Part shown: positions 1 to 7,478 of the stretch, piece by piece
Layout of the letters: every line of letters begins with the position of its first letter
Numbering within the stretch: the first letter of the stretch is position 1
NCBI GenBank assembly: GCA_041562215.1
Contig: JBFEYJ010000019.1
Location: 1 to 25,798 of the forward strand
DNA length: 25,798 bases
DNA from: JBFEYJ01 sp041562215
GTDB taxonomy: Bacteria; Pseudomonadota; Gammaproteobacteria; Thiohalomonadales; Thiohalomonadaceae
Reading direction: 5' to 3'
The notes under the pieces: model-generated
Told to the model about the DNA's origin: nothing
What the model saw: only the letters and a program-made list of their open reading frames with translations
The model's database searches: none
Translations under genes and position numbers: made by a program

Positions 1-412
1 ACTCTTGGGACCAAGTGGGAGTTTTGATTTTAGTTGGGAACTGGAAAAAACTGTGGCGGTAAATAAGGTTTGTGCAAAATTAGATTATGCATGGCACTGC
101 CGTTAGGAAATAAGAAAAGGGAGGCCTTCGAGGCTTCCCTTCTTTTTACTTATCACGATGACTCCAGGCCTCTGTTCCCCTTGTTGCAGGATGAAGATGG
201 ACCCATGGGTGTTGCCGTGCAACACTGATTCAGCCTCTCCTGTCAAATGGCAATCACATCGTCAATCGCTCATGGTACCCATGTGTGCCGTGCTATTTGG
301 AAAAGTGGTCTTCATTGATGGGTTGGTTTTAGAGTGTTACCGGACACCTGACGTATTACGCTGACGTATCGGTTTCCACTCTGATGCCCTCTGTGTCTTC
401 TGTCCTGAAATG
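1..412. other. Non-coding left edge before pap
   Basis: No convincing gene is visible in this stretch. A 68-codon open frame at 158-364 on the plus strand lacks a ribosome binding site and has an irregular composition, so I do not call it. The only clear element is the hairpin terminator at 117-147, which probably closes a plus-strand gene lying to the left of the window. The remainder separates that terminator from the 3' end of the minus-strand pap gene and shows nothing recognisable. Confidence 0.6.
117..147 (+). terminator. Rho-independent terminator (probably bidirectional)
   Basis: AAGGGAGGCC at 117-126 pairs with GGCTTCCCTT at 132-141, with one G-T wobble and a very short loop, and is followed by TCTTTTT. 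This is a classical intrinsic terminator for a plus-strand gene upstream of the window. Read on the minus strand the stem is followed by TTTTCTTATTT, so it could also stop the pap transcript about 270 nt after its stop codon. Confidence 0.8.
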
Positions 413-1909
413 CTATTTTCCCCTGGATAACGCTTCTTCCAGCCTGTCGCAAATTATCTTGATCGCCTTGATTCTTGCATAACGCTTGTCGTTGCCTTCG
501 ATCAAGTTCCATGGGGCGTATTCGGTGCTTGTGCGCTCAACCATGTCGTTGACGGCGAGTTCGTAGTCGCTCCATTTTTCACGATTACGATAGTCCTCAT
601 CACTAATCTTGTACTGTTTGTAGCTGACTTTTTCTCGTTCCCTGAAGCGTCGTAGTTGTTCGTCTTTGTCGATGTGTAGCCAGAATTTCAGCAGCACGAT
701 ACCGTGGTCAGTGAGTTGTTCTTCGAAATCGTTGATCTCTGTGTAGGCGCGCATCCATGCTTCGGTGCCGGCATAGCCTTCGACCCGTTCGACCAGCACG
801 CGACCATACCAGCTGCGGTCGTAAACGGTGATCTTCCCGGCGCGGGGAATGTGACGCCAGAACCGCCATAGATAATGGTGGGCGCGCTCTTCGTCGGTGG
901 GAGCGGCTGTAGGGATAATTCGATAGTGGCGAGCATCGAGGGCAGGGACGATGCGGCGGATAAGGCCGCCTTTGCCGGCGGCATCCCAGCCCTCCAGCAC
1001 GATAACGCTTGAGATCTTTTGTTTGAGGGCAGTGCGTGCAAGGGCATTAAGGCGGGATTGGGAGATTTCCAGTTCATTTCGGTATCGCTTCTTGCTTAGC
1101 GACTTGTCCATTTCAAGATGGCCGAGGAGGGTCTGTGGCCGGGTTAACACCGGTAGCAAGTTGCGGTTGGCCGGTGGGGCGTTGAGTATCGGTTGTCGGC
1201 CATCTTCCATTCTGGCAGTAATGCGTTCGAGGATGTGTTGACCAACGGTGATGCTGCGGTAGTGAGAGTCGCTCCCTTCGACGATGATCCATGGGACCTC
1301 ACCGGTACTTGTTTGGCGGAGGGTCCGCTCGGCGATGCTGCGGAAAATGTCGTAGTGTTTGAGGTGTTCTTTGTCCTGTCGGGTGACGCGCCAAGCCGTT
1401 CTGGGATCACTCTCGAGTGTTTTGAGGCGCATTTTCTGCGTGCCTTTGGATAGGTGGAGCCAGAATTTGATGATCAGGGCGCCGTCATCCACCAGCTCCT
1501 TCTCGAAGGTCTTGATGCGTAGCAGATGCCCATCGAGTTCGGCGTCATTGAAATTGGAAATCGCCCTTTGGGCGATGGGATCGCTGTACCAGGAACCGAT
1601 GTAGATGCCGATGCTGCCTTTTGGGGGCAAAGCTAGCCAGAAGCGCCAGTACGCAGGACGTTCGCGCTCCTCGTCGCTTATCTCGTCGAAGGCGATGGTG
1701 CGCAGGTAGCGGGGATCGAGCCATTCATTCAGCAGATTAACGGTATCACCCTTACCTGCACCGTCAACGCCCGAGACCAACACGATCACCGGAAAGTCTG
1801 CGGACTTGAGTGCTTCCTGAACCCGTAGCAGTTCGGTGCGCAATACCGGTACCCGTTTCTCGTATTCCTCTTTCTCCAGTTTTTGTCCCAGTTCAGCGAC
1901 TTCGAACAT
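413..1909 (-). CDS. pap: Polyphosphate:AMP phosphotransferase (PPK2 class II, two-domain)
   Basis: This cytoplasmic enzyme is expected to transfer the terminal phosphate of polyphosphate to AMP, giving ADP. The protein is 498 aa and holds two tandem PPK2 domains. Numbered from the longer frame that opens at 1936 (subtract 9 for this start), Walker A motifs are GVDGAGKG near residues 56-63 and GWDAAGKG near 316-323. The second domain has an intact VYDRSWYGR lid/Walker B segment near 371-379, whereas the first has IYIGSWYSD at the matching place, so its acidic residue is lost and it is probably not catalytic. I chose the ATG at 1909 because AGGAG lies ten bases upstream and family members begin with a similar MFE-x-AE-x-G sequence. 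The ATG at 1936 has no Shine-Dalgarno. The gene is monocistronic. A TATACT -10-like hexamer lies upstream near 1957-1962 on the minus strand, without a good -35. Confidence 0.93.
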   Translation of the reverse strand: MFEVAELGQKLEKEEYEKRVPVLRTELLRVQEALKSADFPVIVLVSGVDGAGKGDTVNLLNEWLDPRYLRTIAFDEISDEERERPAYWRFWLALPPKGSIGIYIGSWYSDPIAQRAISNFNDAELDGHLLRIKTFEKELVDDGALIIKFWLHLSKGTQKMRLKTLESDPRTAWRVTRQDKEHLKHYDIFRSIAERTLRQTSTGEVPWIIVEGSDSHYRSITVGQHILERITARMEDGRQPILNAPPANRNLLPVLTRPQTLLGHLEMDKSLSKKRYRNELEISQSRLNALARTALKQKISSVIVLEGWDAAGKGGLIRRIVPALDARHYRIIPTAAPTDEERAHHYLWRFWRHIPRAGKITVYDRSWYGRVLVERVEGYAGTEAWMRAYTEINDFEEQLTDHGIVLLKFWLHIDKDEQLRRFREREKVSYKQYKISDEDYRNREKWSDYELAVNDMVERTSTEYAPWNLIEGNDKRYARIKAIKIICDRLEEALSRGK

Positions 1910-2078
1910 GTATGTGAAGCTCCTGTTGAGAGACATTTGATTCGTCTGTGGGTATTTTTAGTATAAGCCTATATGCGAAAGAGCGGTCCGGCAGGTGGAG
2001 GGTCACCTCAATGTTCAGGGAGAGGTATTTGGTGAGTTAGCAAAAGCGGATTGTTGTCAGGAGCTTTTCAGCCTGCAG

Positions 2079-2103
2079 CACGAAGAGGCTCAAGCCCCTC
2101 GTG
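2079..2103. repeat. Stem-loop between pap and the cysteine-rich gene
   Basis: CACGA at 2079-2083 and TCGTG at 2099-2103 enclose further pairing (GGC/GCC around a TTGA-type loop on the minus strand), giving a stem of about ten pairs with one bulge. No U-tract follows on either strand, so it is not a canonical terminator. It lies downstream of the minus-strand gene ending at 2176 and could protect its 3' end. A run of nine T at 2156-2164 is separate from it. Confidence 0.4.
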
Positions 2104-2175
2104 TCGGGTTTATCAGTAGTTTCGACCGATCGGGCTAAAGAGTTGCCTTGGTCGCTTTTTTTTTAATTTGAAGAA

Positions 2176-2622
2176 TTAACGTTTGGCGCGTGGCTGGAAG
2201 CTGGTTATGCCCTTGACGACCTCACTATAGGGCAGGGCCTCTACTGTTCCGTAATCCTCGAGTGCGTTGTCCAGCAGACCGTTGATGTCTTCGACGATCT
2301 CTGTATCGGGTTGCCCGGGAAGCAACGCCATCTGCAGGCCGAGCATGCCGCCGCATTGCACTTTGAGCGCCTTGCCATGGGGCAGAATAGTTTCGGGATG
2401 GGGAAGGTGCAGGGCGAAGATCGCCTTGCTATGCAGGACTTCGAGCACCTCGGCACAGCGCTGGCGGGCACCGGGGGATTTGCAGGCGACGGCTTCGCGT
2501 TCGGCGATGAACAGTTTCTGTGCCCGTGAACAGCGGCAACAGCGTCGCAGGATCGCCTTGGCGAAGACACAGGGCGCGTCGTTAACATCCTTGAACGCTT
2601 TCTTGAACTCTTTTTCGTCCAT
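2176..2622 (-). CDS. Cysteine-rich hypothetical protein
   Basis: I do not recognise this 148-aa soluble protein. It has seven cysteines in the first 90 residues (18, 28, 29, 31, 47, 56 and 90), including the cluster RRCCRCSRA near 26-34, a pattern that could bind a metal or an iron-sulfur cluster. The C-terminal half, with LPGQPDTEIVEDINGLLDN, looks like an ordinary folded domain. There is no signal peptide or membrane segment. The ATG at 2622 is preceded by AAAGG at a good distance. It follows the Sel1-repeat gene after only 17 nt, so the two are very likely co-transcribed and may act together. The function is unknown; metal binding is inferred only from the cysteine pattern. Confidence 0.8.
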   Translation of the reverse strand: MDEKEFKKAFKDVNDAPCVFAKAILRRCCRCSRAQKLFIAEREAVACKSPGARQRCAEVLEVLHSKAIFALHLPHPETILPHGKALKVQCGGMLGLQMALLPGQPDTEIVEDINGLLDNALEDYGTVEALPYSEVVKGITSFQPRAKR

Positions 2623-2639
2623 TGCCTCTGCCTTTTCGG

Positions 2640-3272
2640 TTAGTGGCGCTGCTGCATTGCCGCCATCATGCGATCCTTGTACTGCTGCAGGGTGTCGTTA
2701 TCGAGACGTGCGCTGAGCATGGCCAGTTCTTTCTGTGCGGGTTCGCTGTCGTTCATAATGGCCAGGGTGAGCCACTGGAAGGCGGCCTCGTCATTTTGTG
2801 GCACCAGTTCGCCGGCTGAGAGCAGTCTGCCGAGCATATATTGAGCCTTGGGGTGGCCGAGGTTGGCGGCTGTTTCATACCAGGAGAGCATGGCCTGGGT
2901 GTTTTGTTCGATGCCGGGTTGGCCACTGCTGTAGATATCGGCCAGCGAGCACATGGCATCAGTATCTCCCTGTTCGGCGGCGGCGCTGTACCATTCGATG
3001 GCCTCGCCCAGATTTTGGCTAACACCGTTGCCACCGGCATAGCACCACCCGAGCAGGGTTTGCGCCGCGCTCCAGCCTTGTTTTGCCGACTTGCGCAGCC
3101 ATTTGGCGGCGAGCTTGCTGTCCTGTTTAATCCCCTTGCCGTTAGCGTAGAGGGCGCCAAGCTTGAACTGGGCCTCGGCGTCCCCCGCGTCGGCGGCCTG
3201 CTCAATGGCGGGAAGAGTGGTTTTGTCGAATCGGTGCAGTAGTGTCTGAAGTTGTTCCGCGGTGCTTTGCAT
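2640..3272 (-). CDS. Sel1-like (TPR-type) repeat protein
   Basis: The 210-aa protein is built of about four Sel1-like repeats, seen as AQFKLGALYANGKGIKQD, AAQTLLGWCYAGGNGVSQN, AMCSLADIYSSG and AQYMLGRLLSAG, each followed by an A-x-x-W-[LY]-x-x-A helix. Such alpha-solenoids serve as protein-binding scaffolds and their partner cannot be told from sequence. There is no signal peptide, so it should be cytoplasmic. The ATG at 3272 has no obvious Shine-Dalgarno, but the first repeat begins about 30 residues later, so little could be lost by a later start. It is the first gene of a two-gene unit with the cysteine-rich protein downstream, which is its most plausible partner. Confidence 0.88.
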   Translation of the reverse strand: MQSTAEQLQTLLHRFDKTTLPAIEQAADAGDAEAQFKLGALYANGKGIKQDSKLAAKWLRKSAKQGWSAAQTLLGWCYAGGNGVSQNLGEAIEWYSAAAEQGDTDAMCSLADIYSSGQPGIEQNTQAMLSWYETAANLGHPKAQYMLGRLLSAGELVPQNDEAAFQWLTLAIMNDSEPAQKELAMLSARLDNDTLQQYKDRMMAAMQQRH

Positions 3273-3456
3273 GGTTAAGTCGCGTTCTTTTCTGTTGACT
3301 GAAGATGGTTGACGCTCTCGAAGTAATATTATTTGGTTCGATCAAGGGAAGTTCAAGACCTGCTGCTGGATGATCCCCTGTTCAGGTCAACCTGACATTG
3401 CTGGAGGCAGGGGGCGTGAGGCAGCATTTCCCATTATTTTGTGTGGTGTGATGAGT

Positions 3457-4101
3457 TTACGCCTGCCCCTGAATAAGCTCGATGGCATCGGCGGCGATCT
3501 CGCGCACTTCGGGGTGGTCGTCCTCCAGCCGGATCCGTAGCGCGGGAAGGGCATCTTTGCTGTGGGTGAGACCCAGATAGTGGCAGGCGTCGCTACGTAC
3601 CCGGTGATCGCCATTGGCGCTGAACCGGACCAGCGCCGGCAGAAGGGTGCGTAGGGTATCGGTGTCTTCCATCGATTCGAGAATGGCTCCGATCCCAAGG
3701 CGCACCTGAATCGGTGTGTCCGGAGTGCCAAGCAACGACAGCAGAGCATCGAGGTGTTGTGGTTGACGCTGTAGCAGGGCCTCAGCCTCACTCAGCTCGC
3801 CATTGGCCAACAGGTGCTCCAGATAACCGCTCATGCCCCTCGGATCGGCGGCCCGCTCGGCCCACTGACGCAGCTCTTGCGGTGTCTGTGCGCCTGTGAG
3901 AACGAATTCGCCCAATTGCAGCCAAGGCACGCTACGTACGCCAAGCTCGGCGGCGCGCGCCTGCTCATCGACCACGCTGAGCACTTTCAGTGAGGTGATC
4001 ACCCCTTCTGCAAGCAGCTTTTCCAGGGTGGCCTTGACTCCCGGGCAGTGGGGACAGCCTGGGGCGGTAAACAGTAATGCGTGGGGGGCGATTTCCGGCA
4101 T
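3457..4101 (-). CDS. Thioredoxin-fold protein fused to HEAT repeats
   Basis: The 214-aa protein starts with a thioredoxin/glutaredoxin-like domain: APGCPHCPG places a C16-x-x-C19 redox site after the first strand, and SVPWL near 57-61 supplies the cis-proline loop. After a helical linker, the C-terminal part (about 130-212) carries HEAT-type repeats, including HRVRSDACHYLGL and HPEVREIAADAIELI. There is no signal peptide, so it should act in the cytoplasm. The start has AGAGGA six bases upstream. This looks like a thiol oxidoreductase whose HEAT module recruits a client; the client is unknown. The gene stands alone on the minus strand, 184 nt before the Sel1 gene. Confidence 0.87.
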   Translation of the reverse strand: MPEIAPHALLFTAPGCPHCPGVKATLEKLLAEGVITSLKVLSVVDEQARAAELGVRSVPWLQLGEFVLTGAQTPQELRQWAERAADPRGMSGYLEHLLANGELSEAEALLQRQPQHLDALLSLLGTPDTPIQVRLGIGAILESMEDTDTLRTLLPALVRFSANGDHRVRSDACHYLGLTHSKDALPALRIRLEDDHPEVREIAADAIELIQGQA

Positions 4102-4429
4102 GGGATTCCTCTCAATGGGGCATTTATGGGCAGGTGCTCACCAGGCAGAAAGGCAGTCTACCTGAAGTCACCGTCATTTTTCAGCGGTTTTCTACGTAAC
4201 CGCAGGGGGTATTGAGTGATCGGATGTCGGGTCGGGCATGGTATAGCCCGTGGCGTGGCCATTCGAGCGATGGGAGATGGCATTGGACGAGGTCGAGGCC
4301 GGGGAAATCCCGCTGAAGTGGGCTTGTCTCGGCAAAAATCGCCCACACTATATTTGCTTTGGGCCGGTTTGGTACACTGTCCCGCCTTGCCCGTTACGGG
4401 CACGATACCCGGCCCGTTGGAGAGATCAA
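4102..4429. other. Divergent intergenic region
   Basis: This 328-base stretch lies between the thioredoxin/HEAT gene (minus) and the 97-aa gene (plus) and must hold both promoters. TATATT at 4349-4354 and TACACT at 4373-4378 are -10-like hexamers for the plus-strand gene, but neither has a -35 box at the right distance. Open frames here lack ribosome binding sites. I see no repeat or RNA structure that I can support. Confidence 0.4.
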
Positions 4430-4723
4430 ATGAGCGATACCGAATTTTCGAAAGAAGAGAACATCCTGGGCGCGGTGAAACGCGTATTGACCGAAGTGAT
4501 AAAGGACACGGCTACGCAGCCGGGTCTGAAACATCCTCTTTCGGAGAACACCATCAATGGGATGCGTGATTGCCTGCTGTTGATCAGTCAGCGTGAACAG
4601 GAACTGGCCGAGACAGCCGGGCGCTCTATGGATATGCGCCCGCGCTTCATCGATGAGCCGCGCGAGCAGGGGGATGTGGTCGTACCGTTAAACAGGATCG
4701 GTAAGGCCAAACCCAAGGAATAA
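4430..4723 (+). CDS. Small hypothetical protein, 97 aa
   Basis: I do not recognise this protein. It begins MSDTEFSKEENILGAVKRV and ends with a basic GKAKPKE tail. The middle is helical and charged, with one cysteine in RDCLLLISQREQEL, and there is no signal peptide or membrane segment. I chose the ATG at 4430 because GGAGAG lies seven bases upstream; the frame stays open back to 4250 but that part has no ribosome binding site and an unlikely composition. It stands alone and is followed within 30 nt by a terminator-like structure. Coding is supported by the ribosome site and by codon use; function is unknown. Confidence 0.75.
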   Translation: MSDTEFSKEENILGAVKRVLTEVIKDTATQPGLKHPLSENTINGMRDCLLLISQREQELAETAGRSMDMRPRFIDEPREQGDVVVPLNRIGKAKPKE

Positions 4724-4750
4724 TCCCCCACAGAGCACGGGCCGTGGCAA

Positions 4751-4787
4751 CCTCTCACCGAGGTGAGAGGCTCCTCGGTTACTTTTT
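4751..4787 (+). terminator. Terminator with two overlapping alternative hairpins
   Basis: CCTCTCAC at 4751-4758 pairs with GTGAGAGG at 4763-4770 around a four-base loop. Overlapping it, ACCGAGG at 4757-4763 pairs with CCTCGGT at 4773-4779, followed by TACTTTTT. The second hairpin with its U-rich tail is the likely terminator of the 97-aa gene. The first is mutually exclusive with it, an arrangement typical of attenuators. Confidence 0.6.
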
Positions 4788-4853
4788 GCCCATGATAATG
4801 CCGGGATGAGAAATGGATTTGATGCTGAGGATCAACGTGGATTCCCGGTCCTG

Positions 4854-5354
4854 CTATCTGTCGATATCTTCCAGTGCCTGATGGTGCGCATCCATTCTGT
4901 CTTTCGCCTGGCGTGTTTTAGCCATCATCTCTTCTATTTTTTCAGGCGAATAACCGAAGGTCGCCCTCTCATGGTCAGTCGGCGATGCCCCTTGTTTTTC
5001 AGCGACAGTTGCCGGAGCGAGTGCTGGTGAGGCCTTCACTTTGGGCAGGATATTGGCGTCAGGATCCAGTTCCAGAGTTTCATAAGCGACGCCTTGCGGC
5101 GGCTCGTTGCCAAACTGCCAGCTCCCTTCTGCGTCCTGCCATTTGTAGGCGGTGACTGTTTGGCCGGGATTGGATCCACCATGTGACGGCAACGGGATCT
5201 CAGGCAAAGATATCTCGGGGAAGGTGGGGAGCTTGAGTTGGTTGAGTGACAGCAGTGGTTTGCCATCTGTCATCGGGTAAACAAAGGGAAAAACGGCACT
5301 GAACACCAGGAGCAACAGTAGGGTGCGTATGAGCTTTTTGTATAACCGGGACAT
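4854..5354 (-). CDS. Membrane-anchored DUF4124-like protein
   Basis: The 166-aa protein has a short basic N-terminus and one hydrophobic segment (about residues 7-27, LIRTLLLLLVFSAVFPFVY), which is either an inner-membrane anchor or an uncleaved signal. A proline-rich linker follows. The segment TAYKWQDAEGSWQFGNEPP resembles the DUF4124 domain, a small beta domain common in exported gammaproteobacterial proteins. The C-terminus is charged and helical (EKIEEMMAKTRQAKDRMDA). The chosen ATG at 5354 has AAGGA eight bases upstream; the longer frame to 5435 lacks a ribosome site and would place 27 polar residues before the signal. It should face the periplasm. No function can be assigned. It is divergent from the HIT gene. 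Confidence 0.82.
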   Translation of the reverse strand: MSRLYKKLIRTLLLLLVFSAVFPFVYPMTDGKPLLSLNQLKLPTFPEISLPEIPLPSHGGSNPGQTVTAYKWQDAEGSWQFGNEPPQGVAYETLELDPDANILPKVKASPALAPATVAEKQGASPTDHERATFGYSPEKIEEMMAKTRQAKDRMDAHHQALEDIDR

Positions 5355-5591
5355 ATTACATCCTTGTCGTGGTGAGTAGTGTGGGGGCAATTCGGGCAGT
5401 ATACCCGGAAAGTCGGCTTGCGCTGAAGATCGCAATGTGAGGATGTTATACCGATATATTGACGCCTGATGTGTGGCCCGGGAACGACTTGACGGCGTCT
5501 CATGGGGGACTCACAAGAGCGGCGCCTACAACCATTGTCTGAACAAGGTTATACTCCGGTTTTGACAGAATAATTATAAGAGAGTCACATC

Positions 5592-6017
5592 ATGTTTATC
5601 ATGCATCCAAGACTTGAAGCGGATTCTGTAGTGATGGGCGATTTCCCCTTATCGCGTCTGCTGCTGATGAACGACTCCCGTTACCCGTGGTTGATTCTTG
5701 TTCCCCGACGCGTGGGTATCTCTGAGATCTATCAACTCGGGGAGAAAGATCAACAACAGCTACAACGTGAGTCCGTTGCCCTTGGTCGAGTCATTATGTC
5801 GGTGTTCGGCGGTGACAAACTGAATGTGGCAGCGTTGGGAAATTTGGTGCCGCAGCTACACATCCATCACATTGTGCGCTACCGGGACGATGCCACCTGG
5901 CCAGGCCCGGTGTGGGGGGTTGGGATCTCGGTGCCTTATACCGCAGAGCAACTGCTGGGGATCAGGCAAAAACTCCTCGATAGTGGGGTTCTTCCCGGAT
6001 TGCAGCCGACAGGATGA
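5592..6017 (+). CDS. HIT family protein
   Basis: This 141-aa cytoplasmic protein belongs to the histidine triad superfamily of nucleotide-binding hydrolases and transferases. The diagnostic segment is NLVPQLHIHHIVRY, residues 84-97, with Q88, H90, H92 and H93. The usual H-x-H-x-H triad is therefore shifted, with glutamine at the first position, a form I recall from Pseudomonas HIT proteins of this length. PWLILVPRR near 32-40 and the WPGPVWG loop near 103-109 also fit that branch. The start has a weak GAGAG site, and an ATG three codons later is possible. It lies alone, divergent from the DUF4124-like gene, with TATACT at 5550-5555 as a possible -10. The substrate is unknown. Confidence 0.9.
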   Translation: MFIMHPRLEADSVVMGDFPLSRLLLMNDSRYPWLILVPRRVGISEIYQLGEKDQQQLQRESVALGRVIMSVFGGDKLNVAALGNLVPQLHIHHIVRYRDDATWPGPVWGVGISVPYTAEQLLGIRQKLLDSGVLPGLQPTG

Positions 6018-6041
6018 GGCTTGTCCGACTGTCTGGACACG

Positions 6042-6230
6042 CTAAACGATTACCGGGTCAAAACCTGATGCATCGGGGACGAACACAACGTCAACGCTCA
6101 GGTGGTGCGGGCTGTAGACCGTGGTGCGGAGAAGGATACCTTTACCGTGGACGGTGGCCTGCTCGGTCATCGTGCGGATCTTGGTAATGTCGTCGTAGTT
6201 GTCTTCGAGTTCTTCGTATTCCAGTTTCAT
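6042..6230 (-). CDS. Small hypothetical protein, 62 aa
   Basis: I do not recognise this short protein. It starts with an acidic helix (MKLEYEELEDNYDDITKI) and continues into a probable beta-rich part (GILLRTTVYSPHHLSVDVVFVPD). GGGAG lies eight bases upstream of the ATG at 6230, which supports translation. It converges with the HIT gene, whose stop is 24 bases away. The patatin gene lies upstream on the same strand, with about 240 bases between them. No membrane segment or cysteine is present. I infer that it is a real gene from the ribosome site and the plausible amino-acid pattern; the function is unknown. Confidence 0.6.
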   Translation of the reverse strand: MKLEYEELEDNYDDITKIRTMTEQATVHGKGILLRTTVYSPHHLSVDVVFVPDASGFDPVIV

Positions 6231-6401
6231 GGCAAATCTCCCGCGATGGCATTATTCGTCAACTTGCTCGATACCGATTGTAGTCTTTTATGCACGATGA
6301 TGGCGTCGGGTAGGGTACAACGTCGGTCGATGAGGTCGTCTCCGTCTAGTCACTCATTCCCTGCCCTGAACCGTCAAGTCGCAAAGAAAAACTAGCCGTT
6401 T

Positions 6402-6416
6402 TTGCAGGGCCTGCAA
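6402..6416 (-). terminator. Possible weak terminator of the patatin gene
   Basis: TTGCAGG and CCTGCAA form a near-perfect palindrome about 55 bases after the stop of the patatin gene. On the minus strand the stem is followed by AAAACGGCTAG and then TTTTTCTTT. The stem is short and the T-run is 11-12 bases away, so the call is weak. Confidence 0.35.
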
Positions 6417-6469
6417 GCTGTGTGCGGAAAGTCGACTATGAGAAAACGGTATCAGGTCAGCCAGCTGAT

Positions 6470-7396
6470 TCAGCGGTTCTGCTCCATCAGCTGGTGCAGC
6501 GCCGGAAGCATCCGACGTACGCTGTCATAGCCCTCGGCGATGGCCTCTTCTGCACGGTCGAACTCCAGAAGGCCGAGTTTCCCAAGGCGGGGTGAGAGCA
6601 GGAGATCGGGCGGATCACCGGCCATCCGGCTTTTGGTGACACGGTCCTGCATGATATTAATGGCGCTGGCCATCACCTCAAACATCCCGGGGATCGCTTC
6701 AGTTTGATTTTTCCCCTTGGGCCAATTTGCCAGACGGGTTTCGAACAGGCCTGAATTGAGTTTTTTCAACACCTGGCTGAACAGATCGCGCTCTTCCGGT
6801 TCAACTCCCTTTTTGCGTACCTCTCGGGGCTTGAGGTGGCGACCGATGATGTCGCTGTTGAGGTTGACCGCAATGATAAGATCGGCGCCCATGGCTCGGC
6901 AGAGGGAGATGGGCACAGGGTTGGTCAGGCCGCCGTCAACCAGCCAGCGGCCATCTGACTTGAGCGGCGAGAACAAACCGGGCAGAGCGATGGAGGCGCG
7001 TACCGCGTCTGGTAGGTGTCCTGTTTGCAGCCATACCTCGCGGCCGCTACTGAGATCGGTGGCTACAGCGGCAAAAGGAATGGGCAGCTCTTCGATATTG
7101 ATGTTCCTGATTTTGTCCTCGAAGGAGGACATCAAGCTCTCCCCTTCGATAAGCCCGCCGAGCAACTTCACATCGAGCAGGCGCACCACATCCCAGAAAC
7201 TCAGATCCCGAACCCATTTTTCCAGTATCTCAAGGTGTCCTCCGACGTAAGCGGCGCCCACCAGTGAACCGATGGAACAACCGGTGACAATATCCGGCTT
7301 GATTCCTTCTTCCTCCAGGGCGCGGATAACGCCGATGTGTGCCCAGCCACGGGCAGAGCCGCTGCCCAGCGCCAGACCGATTTTGAGTTTTTCCAT
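6470..7396 (-). CDS. Patatin-like phospholipase, RssA type
   Basis: The 308-aa protein is a bacterial patatin-like serine lipase, expected to hydrolyse acyl ester bonds with a Ser-Asp dyad. It shows the oxyanion loop GSGSARGWAH (residues 11-20), the nucleophile elbow GCSIGS with Ser41, and the aspartate motif VDGG with Asp154. The C-terminal third, with its basic and acidic helices, has no recognised domain. There is no signal peptide, so it is probably cytosolic or membrane-peripheral. I chose the ATG at 7396: the sequence GGGAGGA sits at the right distance before it and would itself be the codons after a GTG start at 7408. It is divergent from the tandem thioredoxin gene. The physiological lipid is unknown. 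Confidence 0.92.
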   Translation of the reverse strand: MEKLKIGLALGSGSARGWAHIGVIRALEEEGIKPDIVTGCSIGSLVGAAYVGGHLEILEKWVRDLSFWDVVRLLDVKLLGGLIEGESLMSSFEDKIRNINIEELPIPFAAVATDLSSGREVWLQTGHLPDAVRASIALPGLFSPLKSDGRWLVDGGLTNPVPISLCRAMGADLIIAVNLNSDIIGRHLKPREVRKKGVEPEERDLFSQVLKKLNSGLFETRLANWPKGKNQTEAIPGMFEVMASAINIMQDRVTKSRMAGDPPDLLLSPRLGKLGLLEFDRAEEAIAEGYDSVRRMLPALHQLMEQNR

Positions 7397-7478
7397 GTTT
7401 CCTCCCACGGCTCAAGTATAGGTGAGCGAGAAGTGGTGAACATACACATGTCGGCAGGATTTGGGTACTATCGCTTGA

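Noticed and set aside
158..364. A 68-codon plus-strand frame at the left edge
   Set aside because: No ribosome site, irregular composition, and located just after a terminator.
2216..2232. ACGACCTCACTATAGGG, nearly identical to the core of a phage T7 promoter
   Set aside because: It lies inside codons of the cysteine-rich protein (LPYSEVVKG on the minus strand), has one extra base, and no phage genes are nearby; a chance match.
4216..4569. A 117-codon plus-strand frame overlapping the 97-aa gene
   Set aside because: No ribosome site, Arg/Gly-rich composition, and it overlaps the better supported gene in another frame.
5516..5533. CAAGAGCGGCGCCTACAA, similar to the head of a REP-type repeat
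   Set aside because: Only one half-copy is present and it does not form a proper stem-loop.
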